From Opitutaceae bacterium (GTDB lineage: Bacteria > Verrucomicrobiota > Verrucomicrobiia > Opitutales > Opitutaceae), in assembly GCA_028688225.1 (NCBI GenBank), contig JAQTYQ010000003.1, positions 124,001 through 188,000 of the forward strand: 64,000 nt of DNA. The letters run 5' to 3'. Every line of letters starts with the position of its first letter. Position 1 is the first letter of the stretch. The notes beneath the pieces were generated by a model. It did no database searches. It saw nothing but the letters and a program-made list of their open reading frames with translations, and had not been told where the DNA came from. Both the position numbers and the translations under genes were made by a program. Positions 8,184 through 16,649 of the stretch are shown in pieces.

Positions 8184-10820
8184 ATGCCGACATCCGCCCG
8201 CCGCCTGCAGCTGTTGATCTCGACGCTTGTTGTTGTGACCGGACTCGGGGTGGGCTGGTGGCAGGCGCAGCGGACTCGCTCCCGATTCCTGCGCGAGCAG
8301 CTCGACGTTACCCGGCGCTGCGCGGCCGCCTTCCATCCTGACGAGACGCTGGGCCTGACCGGCACACCCACCGACTTTGCCAATCCCGTTTATCCTTCAA
8401 TCAAGGCCCGCCTCGCCCGGCTCCGGCAGGTCAACCCGCGGGTCCGGTCGGTCTGTCTCTTTCGTTACACGCCGGGGACGGGGAAGACGGTTCTCCTGGC
8501 CGACTCCGAACCGCCGGACTCACAGAAGATCTCCAACCCCGGCGACCGGTATGCCGGCAGCGGGCGCCCGCCAGGCTGGCAGGCGATTCTCCAGGGGCCT
8601 CTTCCCACCTTTGGCGGGCCGCAGGTCGAACCGTCAGGAACCTGGATCACCGGATATGCGCCCATTGGCGAGCCACCCCCGGCCGGGGACCTGGCCGGAC
8701 CCCGGGAAATCCTGGCTCTCGAAATTGCGGCGGATCAGTGGCAGCGCGATCAGTGGGTGACCGGACTGCGGGCCGCGGTTTTTGCCTGGCTGCTGCTGGC
8801 CCTTCCCTTGGGCGGGTTCCTGATCTTTCGTCGCCTGCTCGAGCAGGGCCGCCTCATCCGCAAGCTTTCCCAGGCTGTCGAGCAGAGCCGATTGGCGGTC
8901 GTCACCACCGGCCTTGATCGCCGCATTGAATACGTCAATGCCGGCTTGTGCGTTATCACCGGCTGGCGGCGCGAAGATATCCTTGGGCAATCCCTTGGCA
9001 TACTGGCCTCCAGCGAGACGGTCGACGGGCAGTTTGAAGAGATTTTCAATGCCGCCTGTGCCGGTCGCACCTGGCTCGGCGAGACTGTCAACCGCCGCCG
9101 GGACGGCAGCACCTATCCGGCGCGCGTTGTCGCCTCCCCGGTGTTCGACGAGGCGGGCCGCCTCACGTACGTCATCGTCGTCATCGAGGATGTCACCGAA
9201 CGCAGGCAGGTCGAGGCGGCGCTCGTCTATGCCAAGGAGCGGGCCGAGGCCGGCGAACGCGCCAAGGGGCAGTTCCTCGCAATGATGGGTCATGAAATCC
9301 GCACCCCGCTCAACGGCATCATCGGGTTCACCAGCCTGCTGCTCGACACGCCTTTGACCGCCGAGCAGCGTGAATGCGTCCAGACCATCCGCAACAGCGG
9401 GGAGTCGCTGCTGCAGCTGACCAGCGACGTGCTTGATTACTCGAAAATCGATGCCGGCCGCCTGAGCCTGGAGCCGCAGCCGTGCACGCCGCTGGAGTGT
9501 GTGGAGGCCGCCTTCGAGTTGCTCGCGGCCCGCGCCGCCGAGAAGCGCCTCGAACTGCTGCACGCTGTTGCCGCGGACGTGCCGGCGGTGGTGCTGGCTG
9601 ATGCGGGCCGCTTGCGCCAGGTGCTGTTCAACCTCGTCGGCAATGCCATCAAGTTCACTGTCGCTGGGGAAATCGAAGTGACGGTGCGGTCGGAACCGCC
9701 GCCGGAGGGCCGGCATCCGCCATCCCCGCCGCCGGGATCTGCGCCGGACCGGCCGCGGCTGCTGACCTTCGCCGTGCGCGACACGGGTATCGGCGTTGCG
9801 CCCGAGAATCAGGGGAAGCTTTTCAAGCCCTTCAGCCAGATTGATTCTTCCTCCACCCGGAAATACGGCGGGGCGGGTCTCGGCCTCGCGATCAGTCAGA
9901 GCCTGGTGCAGATGATGGGGGGCGAGATTTCCGTCGTGAGCGAGGTTGGCCGGGGCACCACGTTTACTTTCACGATCACCGCTGGCGAGATGCCGGCCGA
10001 AACCGGGTCTGCGCCGGCACCGGATGCATCGGCGTTCCAGGGTCGCACCCTCGCCGTGGCCGGCGGCTCGGTTCCGTTGCGTGGCGAACTGATCCGGCTG
10101 GTGGAGTCATGGGGGGCGCGCACGCTCGTCTGTCAGCGGGAGCAGCTGGCCGCCGAGCAGTGGGATCTGGCCATCATCGATCTCGCCGCCGCCGAGGCCG
10201 AAGCCTGGCGGCAGGTGCTGCAGCAGCGGCCGGAACTGCCATCGCGCCCCTTGGTGGCATTGATTCCGGTCGATTTTCCCGCGGAGGAGCGCGACGCCTT
10301 GCGCGGATACTTCCGGGCCATGGTGCGCAAGCCGGCCCGGCATGGGACCCTGCGGGCCCTGCTGGTCGCCAGCCTCCAGCCGGTGGTCTCCCCCCTGCCG
10401 GCCCCCGGTCCCCGGTCCGCCGGCGGGCTCGATCTGCGCGTGCTGCTGGTGGAAGATAATCCCGTCAATCAGCGGCTCACCCAGAAGATTCTCGAGAATC
10501 TCGGCTGTCACTGGGATCTCGCGGAAGACGGCCGCCTGGCGCTGACACGGCTGGACCGCGGCACTTATGATCTGGTGCTGCTTGATCTGCACCTGCCCGA
10601 AGTCGACGGTTTCGCCGTCATCGAGCAAATCCGGCGGGGCAAGGCCGGCTTGCGCAATCAGGGCATCTGGATCATCGCCCTGGCGGCTGATGCCCAGGAG
10701 TCGCAGCGCCTGCGGATCATGACCGGCGGGGTCAACGACTGCCTGGCCCGGCCCTTCAAGCCGGCCGATCTCGAGACCGCTCTGCGTCGAAGCTTGGGCT
10801 ATGTGTCCTCACCCCGGTAA
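8184..10820 (+). CDS. Hybrid sensor histidine kinase (periplasmic sensor, PAS, HisKA, HATPase, two receiver domains)
   Basis: The 878-residue protein starts at the ATG at 8184 ([13 protein letters not shown]), with one membrane helix near residues 8-25 and another near 195-215 that bracket a periplasmic sensor. A PAS domain ([25 protein letters not shown]) and HisKA with H370 ([10 protein letters not shown]) follow, then HATPase_c (N-box [11 protein letters not shown]-boxes DTGIGV and [10 protein letters not shown]). Two receivers complete it. The first is weakly conserved ([11 protein letters not shown]). The second carries the phospho-acceptor D801 (LVLLDLHLP) but has Ala where Thr/Ser is usual (IIALAADA) and Arg where Lys is usual (ARPFKP). 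No response regulator gene is adjacent. The 69 upstream residues in the ORF track are not supported. Confidence 0.92.
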   Translation: MPTSARRLQLLISTLVVVTGLGVGWWQAQRTRSRFLREQLDVTRRCAAAFHPDETLGLTGTPTDFANPVYPSIKARLARLRQVNPRVRSVCLFRYTPGTGKTVLLADSEPPDSQKISNPGDRYAGSGRPPGWQAILQGPLPTFGGPQVEPSGTWITGYAPIGEPPPAGDLAGPREILALEIAADQWQRDQWVTGLRAAVFAWLLLALPLGGFLIFRRLLEQGRLIRKLSQAVEQSRLAVVTTGLDRRIEYVNAGLCVITGWRREDILGQSLGILASSETVDGQFEEIFNAACAGRTWLGETVNRRRDGSTYPARVVASPVFDEAGRLTYVIVVIEDVTERRQVEAALVYAKERAEAGERAKGQFLAMMGHEIRTPLNGIIGFTSLLLDTPLTAEQRECVQTIRNSGESLLQLTSDVLDYSKIDAGRLSLEPQPCTPLECVEAAFELLAARAAEKRLELLHAVAADVPAVVLADAGRLRQVLFNLVGNAIKFTVAGEIEVTVRSEPPPEGRHPPSPPPGSAPDRPRLLTFAVRDTGIGVAPENQGKLFKPFSQIDSSSTRKYGGAGLGLAISQSLVQMMGGEISVVSEVGRGTTFTFTITAGEMPAETGSAPAPDASAFQGRTLAVAGGSVPLRGELIRLVESWGARTLVCQREQLAAEQWDLAIIDLAAAEAEAWRQVLQQRPELPSRPLVALIPVDFPAEERDALRGYFRAMVRKPARHGTLRALLVASLQPVVSPLPAPGPRSAGGLDLRVLLVEDNPVNQRLTQKILENLGCHWDLAEDGRLALTRLDRGTYDLVLLDLHLPEVDGFAVIEQIRRGKAGLRNQGIWIIALAADAQESQRLRIMTGGVNDCLARPFKPADLETALRRSLGYVSSPR

Positions 10821-10950
10821 AGCGACGCCCCGGGCCGGGCCAGGTGTTTGACCGAGCGGAGACCCTTTCGTCGCGGCGCCGGCTCCGGCCGGCGGCCAAT
10901 TTGGTTCGCCGGGGCTTCCGAAGCCGGCGTAGTCTGCATGGCTTACCGTC

Positions 10951-11952
10951 ATGCCGCCACCGCCATCCGCCCCCTGCCATTCTGCTGGCCCGCAGAACGC
11001 CGTGCTGATGCTCGTGCTGGCCAACGTCTATTGGGGTCTGAGCTTCCCGCTCATCAAGGCGATCGCCTTCGAACACCAGCAGCTGCTGCCGGGCAGCGGC
11101 AGCTGGTTCATCACGGCCTGCATGCTGGCGCCGCGCTTCATCCTGGGGGCGGCGCTGCTGGCGCTATGGCGCCACGGCGCGTTGCGCGGGATGACGGCGC
11201 GCGAAATCCGGCAGGGGACGGGCCTGGCGCTGTTCGCGGCCCTGGGCATGGCCTTTCAAAACGACGGGCTCCAATACACTTCGGCGTCGACCTCGGCGTT
11301 CCTCACCCAGCTTTACGTCATCATGATCCCGTTGTGGCTGGCGCTGCGCCGCCGGCGGCTGCCGCCGGCGGCGGTCTGGGCGGGCTGCGCGCTGGTGCTG
11401 GCCGGCGTGGCGGTGCTCGCGCGGTTCGACTGGCGCGGGCTGCGGTTCGGCCGCGGCGAGGTGGAGACCCTGGTGAGTTCCCTGTTTTTCACGGGGCAGA
11501 TTCTGCTGCTGGAACGGGCCGACTACGCCGGCAACCGGCCGATCCCCGTGACGTTCGTGCTGTTCGTGGTGGAAGCCGCGATTTCCATCGTGCTGGTCGG
11601 CGTGACCGCGCCGCGCTGGGCGGACGTGCCGGTGCTCTTCACCTCGGCGCCCTGGCTGGGCTTTACGCTGGCGCTGACACTCTTCTGCACCGTGGGTGCG
11701 TTCACCCTCATGAACACCTGGCAGCCGCGGATCCCGGCGACGGAAGCCGGCCTGATCTACTGCCTTGAGCCGCTGTTTGCCTCGTGCATGGCGCTTTTCC
11801 TGCCCGGCCTGTTTTCCCTCTGGGCGGGCTTCAACTATCCCAACGAAACCCTCACACCGCACCTGCTGGCCGGCGGCGGACTCATCACCCTGGCGAACGT
11901 GCTCATCCAGCTGAAGCCGCTGCCACCACCGCCGCCCGGCAGGCGCGCGTGA
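10951..11952 (+). CDS. EamA/DMT family transporter
   Basis: The 333-residue membrane protein has about ten hydrophobic helices in two EamA-like halves (VLANVYWGLSFPLIKAIA... and TLALTLFCTVGAFTLMNTWQPRIPATEAGLIYCLEP). The second-half motif 'Q..I.A..A..I..LEP' is typical of the drug/metabolite transporter superfamily, which exports amino acids or other small metabolites. Its substrate cannot be read from the sequence. A second DMT gene of different sequence lies at 12773-13624, beyond a hydrolase gene. Confidence 0.88.
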   Translation: MPPPPSAPCHSAGPQNAVLMLVLANVYWGLSFPLIKAIAFEHQQLLPGSGSWFITACMLAPRFILGAALLALWRHGALRGMTAREIRQGTGLALFAALGMAFQNDGLQYTSASTSAFLTQLYVIMIPLWLALRRRRLPPAAVWAGCALVLAGVAVLARFDWRGLRFGRGEVETLVSSLFFTGQILLLERADYAGNRPIPVTFVLFVVEAAISIVLVGVTAPRWADVPVLFTSAPWLGFTLALTLFCTVGAFTLMNTWQPRIPATEAGLIYCLEPLFASCMALFLPGLFSLWAGFNYPNETLTPHLLAGGGLITLANVLIQLKPLPPPPPGRRA

Positions 11953-11996
11953 CGTCGCGCCGGTCTCTCCCGGCGATGGCGACCGGCGCAGGCCCG

Positions 11997-12019
11997 GTCA
12001 ACCATTGGTTGACATGTTG
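11997..12019. repeat. Palindromic 23-bp intergenic element, copy 2 (GTCAACCATTGGTTGACATGTTG)
   Basis: GTCAACCA-T-TGGTTGAC is a perfect 8-bp inverted repeat with a single central base, followed by ATGTTG. It matches the copy at 1178-1200 in 21 of 23 bases and again lies between two convergent genes. Confidence 0.6.
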
Positions 12020-12069
12020 GACGCCAAGATTGGGAGGGGATTGCGCCGGTGAGCGCGGATTGGACCCCG

Positions 12070-12750
12070 TCATTCGGCAAACCGGCCCGTGCGCAGAAAG
12101 GCGAGCACCTGCGCCACGACGGCCTTGCGCCAGAGCATGCCCGTGTGCGAGTGCGGCACGACCAGAAAGCCGTGGGCGCCGGGGAGGCGGGCGGAGTCCA
12201 CGCTCACCGCGCCGTCGTTGGCCCCGGCGAGCCAGCGGGAGAAAACCGGATTGATGCTCGCGTTGCCGACGATGATACCGACCTCGTAATCGGGCGGGAC
12301 CAGCCCCGGCGCTCTGCTGGACAGCAGCGCGTCGGGGGTCGCGGTGCCAAGGCGCGAGAGATTCGGGCCCAGCAGCCAGCGGCACAGCGCGAAGCGGCTG
12401 AGCCGGTCGGCCACCGGGGTACCGGCGTTGGGCGGCGCCAGCAGCACGACGCGTCCGAGGTTGGCCGGATGATGCTCCTGCAGGTGGAGCCGGACGATGA
12501 TTCCGCCCATCGAGTGGGCCACGAAATGCAGGCGCGGCGCCGCCTCCACGCCGCGGGCATGCAGTTGGGCCGGCAAATAGTCCAGGGCCAGTCGTTCCAG
12601 GGTGAACGCGCGTGAAGGATAGGGCAGGTTGGCCACGCGATAGCCGGCGATGCCGAGCGCCCGGGCGACCCGGTGCAGCTCGAGCGCGGGCATCGCGATC
12701 CCGTGCAACAGGACGACGACCTCGGCAACGGATGAGGGTGGGCCCGGCAT
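12070..12750 (-). CDS. Alpha/beta hydrolase, lipase/esterase-like
   Basis: The 226-residue protein has the strand-turn VVVLLHGIAMP, a nucleophile elbow AHSMGG with Ser near residue 79, and a late His in VPHSHTGM. This fits small PGAP1/LipA-like alpha/beta hydrolases acting on acyl esters. No signal peptide is evident, so a cytoplasmic role is likely. It converges with the upstream EamA gene and is followed on the same strand by another transporter gene upstream of it (12773-13624), only 22 bp away, which suggests one transcript. Confidence 0.8.
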   Translation of the reverse strand: MPGPPSSVAEVVVLLHGIAMPALELHRVARALGIAGYRVANLPYPSRAFTLERLALDYLPAQLHARGVEAAPRLHFVAHSMGGIIVRLHLQEHHPANLGRVVLLAPPNAGTPVADRLSRFALCRWLLGPNLSRLGTATPDALLSSRAPGLVPPDYEVGIIVGNASINPVFSRWLAGANDGAVSVDSARLPGAHGFLVVPHSHTGMLWRKAVVAQVLAFLRTGRFAE

Positions 12751-12772
12751 GAACGCGTGGTGCCCGGCGAGG

Positions 12773-13624
12773 TCAGACCGCCGCCGGGAACGGGCGGAGA
12801 CCGTGCAGCGTGCGCAGGGTGACGGCGGTGAGGACGATGATCCCGCCGAGCAGCGAAAACGGCCCCGGCCGCTCGCCGAGCAGCAGCAGCACCCACACAG
12901 GATTGAGAATGGGCTCGATCACGGGGATGAGCACGGCCTCCAGCGCCGTCACGTGGCGGATGGCGCGGGCGTAAAGCAGATAGGAGAGCCCGAGCTGGAC
13001 GACGCCGAGCAACCCGAGCGCGATCCAGCTGCCGGCGTCCGGCAGGAGGCCGCTTTTGAGCATGAAAGGCAGGCCGACCACGCCGGCGATCAGATTGCCG
13101 AGGAAAATCGACTCCACCGCCGAGGCGTCCTTCTGCTTGCGCAGGAGCAACGTCATCGCCGCGAACGCGACACCGCTGGCCAGGGCGAGCAGGTTGCCCG
13201 CGAAGCCCGCCAGCTGTAGGTCGTCGCAGAAAAACAGCGCCATGCCGCCGAACACCACCGCGATGGTGAGCCAGTCGGTGCGCGTCGCCCGCTCGCCGAG
13301 AAACCACGCGCCGAAGAGCGCGACCCACACCGGCGCGGTATATTGGAGCAGAACGGCATTGGCCGCGGTGGTGAGCTTGTTGGCCGTGACGAAGAGGATG
13401 GTCGTGCCCGCGTAGGCCAGGGCGCCGCCAAGCTGGGGCGCCGACCAGGTGAACCGGAAGCGGGGAGCAAACGCGGCCAGGAACGCCGCCGCGATCAGGC
13501 CGCGCCCGCCCGCCACCGCCAGCGGAGGCCAGGCGACCGACTTGATCAGCAGGCCGCCGATACTCCAGCAGAGGGCGGTAGCGGCCATCAGGCCAACGGC
13601 GCGCGCGTGCACCGGGTTTTTCAT
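12773..13624 (-). CDS. EamA/DMT family transporter
   Basis: The 283-residue protein, from the ATG at 13624 (MKNPVHARAVGLMAATALCWSIGGLLIKS), has ten predicted helices in two EamA repeats. The second repeat ends with 'ALEAVLIPVIEPILNPVWVLLLLGERPG', the usual DMT signature. It probably exports a small metabolite. The ORF-track extension to 13792 is a non-hydrophobic, Arg/Pro-rich leader and was rejected. The hydrolase gene follows 22 bp downstream. Confidence 0.88.
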   Translation of the reverse strand: MKNPVHARAVGLMAATALCWSIGGLLIKSVAWPPLAVAGGRGLIAAAFLAAFAPRFRFTWSAPQLGGALAYAGTTILFVTANKLTTAANAVLLQYTAPVWVALFGAWFLGERATRTDWLTIAVVFGGMALFFCDDLQLAGFAGNLLALASGVAFAAMTLLLRKQKDASAVESIFLGNLIAGVVGLPFMLKSGLLPDAGSWIALGLLGVVQLGLSYLLYARAIRHVTALEAVLIPVIEPILNPVWVLLLLGERPGPFSLLGGIIVLTAVTLRTLHGLRPFPAAV

Positions 13625-13839
13625 GGCTCGCAGGATGGCCGGGATATCCGCCCCGGCGCACGAAAAAACCGCCGGCGGGTGGCACAGTCGGCCCCGTGGG
13701 GCGGCGGAACAGTGGGGGGAGAGGGGGGGGACTACGGCCGCGCGCACCGGGCAGAATGCGCCGGACTGCCGGCCCCGGCGTGCTGCTTGCATCCGGCCGG
13801 ACCAGGCATAATTTTACCGCGACCCTTTTTTCACGATCC

Positions 13840-14355
13840 ATGACCTGCAGAATCACCAGCCTCCTCCTGATCATGCTTCTGAGCCTTGCCGCGGCGAGGG
13901 CCGAGCCGGTTTCCCGGCGCGAGGTGCTCGCCGCGATCGCCGTGCTGGAGGGGGATGTCACGAGTGCCGCGGCCCCCCAGGCGGCGGTAACCGTCACGCG
14001 TTTCGGGAAGGAAAGCGACGCGGTGCTGATCATCCTGGGGCCGGAGACGCTGCCATGGATGCAGGAGGAGACCGCCGGAGCCGGGGCCACGGTCCGCGCG
14101 ATGCTGATGGCGGTCTACTTTGCCGGGGACATCAAATCGCAGCTTGAGCGAAACCGCGCGGAGGACGATCCCTACCGCGGCTGGCTGGCCGTCATCAAGG
14201 CCTACCGTCAGATGCGCCGGCAGCAGCCCAAGCTCGTGATTCCCGAGGTTGAGGAGCTGATCGAGAAGGAGGAGACCGGCAGGCTTCGGCAGGAGGCAGA
14301 GAATCTGCGCCGGCAGCAAGATCCGGAGGAGCCGCGTCCGACCAACATGGCCTGA
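13840..14355 (+). CDS. Secreted hypothetical protein
   Basis: This 171-residue protein begins with a clear signal peptide (MTCRITSLLLIMLLSLAAARA). The mature part has a compact N-terminal domain (VSRREVLAAIAVLEGDV...) and a charged C-terminal helix (PEVEELIEKEETGRLRQEAENLRRQQ) that could form a coiled coil. I do not recognise a family. It is probably periplasmic. The ATG at 13840 is chosen because it gives the signal peptide; the track start at 13696 does not. Confidence 0.65.
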   Translation: MTCRITSLLLIMLLSLAAARAEPVSRREVLAAIAVLEGDVTSAAAPQAAVTVTRFGKESDAVLIILGPETLPWMQEETAGAGATVRAMLMAVYFAGDIKSQLERNRAEDDPYRGWLAVIKAYRQMRRQQPKLVIPEVEELIEKEETGRLRQEAENLRRQQDPEEPRPTNMA

Positions 14356-14504
14356 CGTCCGGTCTGTCGGGCGAAGCGGATCCAGCCGCTGCCGCATATC
14401 GGCCAACGGTAGACTTGCGCGAGAAGCGCAAGCGGTGCTTAAATCACGCGTCCTGCGCGGCACGTCGAGCGCAGCGCCGGCTGTTCTGCGCCGACGGGCC
14501 GGGC

Positions 14505-16604
14505 ATGCAACTCATGATCTCCCGATCAACGTCTCCACCCATCCCCCGGCTGACTCGACGAACCGTGGGGATCACCGCGGCGGCCCTGCTGGCGCTTTAT
14601 CTGGTCCTGACGCTCACCGCTTCCACCCGGAAGGGACTGTCGTTCGACGAAGGCGAGCAACTCGCGATCGGATACAATATCTGGCTGCGGCGCGATTTTC
14701 GCATGGAGGGGGCCAACGGCGACCTGGTGAAGCGCTGGGCGGCGCTGCCGCTGTTGATCTCCCGTCCGGCTTTCCCCGGCACCGACAGTCCCGATTGGCG
14801 CAACGGCGAACCTTATGTGCTCGGGTTTCGTTTCTTTTTCCAGAGCGGCAACCGGCCCGAGGCCCTGCTGCTGCAGGGGCGCATCATGATGGCGCTGTTG
14901 GGCATTGCCACCGGGCTGCTGGTATTTCTTTGTTCCCGGGAGATTTTCGGCGACATCGGCGGACTGGTTTCGCTGGGGCTTTTTACATTCAGCCCGCACA
15001 TGCTGGCGTTTGGGGCGAACATCTCCACGATGATGTCGGTCAGTCTGACCCTGCTGGGTTCGACGTGGTGCATCTGGCGCCTGCTTCATCGCATTACGTG
15101 GGGCTGGCTGCTTGGGAGCCTGGTGTTTTTCGGGTTGCTGCTGCTTTCCAAGCTGACGGCCTTGGTCATCTTGCCGGTCACGGCGGTGTTGCTTGCGGTC
15201 AAGCTGCTTTCCGGCCGACCGCTGGCGTGGGATCTGGGTGCGCATCGGATCTTTGCATCGCGCGCCGCCCAGATCGGAATTTTTGCCGGACTGATCGCGT
15301 TTCACGCCCTCTTCGGCTGGGGATCCATCTGGGCGGGTTATGGCTTCCGGTACGCCGCCAGCCCCGATCCCGCCGATCCGGGTATTGCTTTCCGACGGCA
15401 ACCGCATCGTCTCCCGGCTGACCCGTCCCTCCTGGCGTTTTTGGCTTGGTCCCACCGCATGCACGTGTTGCCGGAGGGATACCTCCACGGAGTCGAATGG
15501 CTTTTGACCGCCGAGGACGATGATCGGGAGGCATTCATGAACGGCCGGTGGACGGTGGGCGGCTGGCGCCTCTTTTTCCCTTACTCGATGTGGGTGAAGA
15601 CCACGCCGGTCCTGCCCTCCCTGCTCGTGATGGGACTCGGCGGCTGGTGGTGGTGCCGCTGGCGGAGGGAGACCCAGCGGCGAGCAATTCCCGACGGCCC
15701 TGCGGCGGATACCGTGCCTTCGTTTTATGGAGCCATTCCCTTTGTGACGCTTATCCTCGTCTATTTCGGCGTGGCCGTGCTGCAGGATCTCAACATCGGA
15801 CATCGCCACATTCTTCCGATTTATCCGGCGCTCTATATTCTGGCCGGCGCGGTGGGATTCCTGTGGACCTGCCGGGCGGCCTGGGGTCGGGCGGTCGTTC
15901 TGCTCCTGCTGTGGTGGCTTCCATTCGATGCGCTGGCGATCTATCCGCATTACCTGGCCTACTTCAATCCCCTGGCCGGCGGACCGGCGCAAGGCTACCG
16001 GCACCTCGTCGACAGTTCACTCGACTGGGGCATGGATCTGCCCGGCCTCAAGCGCTGGTTGGTCAAACATAACCCGGGGGACCGGACGCCGGTGTTTCTC
16101 GCGTATTTCGGCACCGACAGTCCGGATTACCACCAGATCGAGTGTCATCGCCTGCCCGGTTTTTTCTTCAACTGGCGCGAGCGCGAGGCCTATCCGCTGA
16201 CACCGGGCATCTACGCGATCAGCGCCACCCTGCTGCAGAGCGTTTACACGCGAACGTTCGGACCCTGGAACCGGGTCTATGAACGGATCTATCAGCACAG
16301 CCGGCAGAACATCGAGCTGCTCGACCGGACGGCGGCCGACCCGCAGCAACGCGCCGCCCTCCTGGGAAAATATTCGCCGAGCTTCTGGGAACGCGAATAC
16401 GTCATCTATGAACGATTCCGTTTTGGCCGGCTCTGCGCCTGGCTGCGCCACGCCCGGCCGCCGGACGACGACGTCGGGTATGCGATCCTGATTTGGAGAC
16501 TGGGCAAGGCGGACTTGCACGCCGCCCTCCTGGGCCCTCCGGCGGAATTGGAGGATGCGCCGATCTTGGGCCAGGAAAAGGCCTCCGACGGCGCCCAGCC
16601 CTGA
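14505..16604 (+). CDS. Polytopic membrane protein, GT39/GT83 (PMT/ArnT)-like
   Basis: The ~699-residue protein starts with a membrane helix (GITAAALLALYLVLTL) and then the acidic motif GLSFDEGEQLAIGY. That is the conserved Asp-Glu loop of lipid-linked sugar transferases (PMT/ArnT type). About ten further helices follow, then a large C-terminal periplasmic domain (after residue ~480: SSLDWGMDLPGLKRWL...). The SSLDWG(M)DL motif is common in Planctomycetes/Verrucomicrobia proteins of this group. It would transfer a sugar from a polyprenyl carrier to an acceptor outside the inner membrane; the donor and acceptor are unknown. Starts at 14505 or 14514 are both plausible. Confidence 0.75.
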   Translation: MQLMISRSTSPPIPRLTRRTVGITAAALLALYLVLTLTASTRKGLSFDEGEQLAIGYNIWLRRDFRMEGANGDLVKRWAALPLLISRPAFPGTDSPDWRNGEPYVLGFRFFFQSGNRPEALLLQGRIMMALLGIATGLLVFLCSREIFGDIGGLVSLGLFTFSPHMLAFGANISTMMSVSLTLLGSTWCIWRLLHRITWGWLLGSLVFFGLLLLSKLTALVILPVTAVLLAVKLLSGRPLAWDLGAHRIFASRAAQIGIFAGLIAFHALFGWGSIWAGYGFRYAASPDPADPGIAFRRQPHRLPADPSLLAFLAWSHRMHVLPEGYLHGVEWLLTAEDDDREAFMNGRWTVGGWRLFFPYSMWVKTTPVLPSLLVMGLGGWWWCRWRRETQRRAIPDGPAADTVPSFYGAIPFVTLILVYFGVAVLQDLNIGHRHILPIYPALYILAGAVGFLWTCRAAWGRAVVLLLLWWLPFDALAIYPHYLAYFNPLAGGPAQGYRHLVDSSLDWGMDLPGLKRWLVKHNPGDRTPVFLAYFGTDSPDYHQIECHRLPGFFFNWREREAYPLTPGIYAISATLLQSVYTRTFGPWNRVYERIYQHSRQNIELLDRTAADPQQRAALLGKYSPSFWEREYVIYERFRFGRLCAWLRHARPPDDDVGYAILIWRLGKADLHAALLGPPAELEDAPILGQEKASDGAQP

Positions 16605-16649
16605 CGGTCGATCTTCACCCCAGCGCCGGGTTTGACCGGCCGATACCAG

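Noticed and set aside
14526-16004. 492-aa minus-strand ORF
   Set aside because: Antisense shadow of the polytopic GT-like protein; it has no membrane or domain features of its own.
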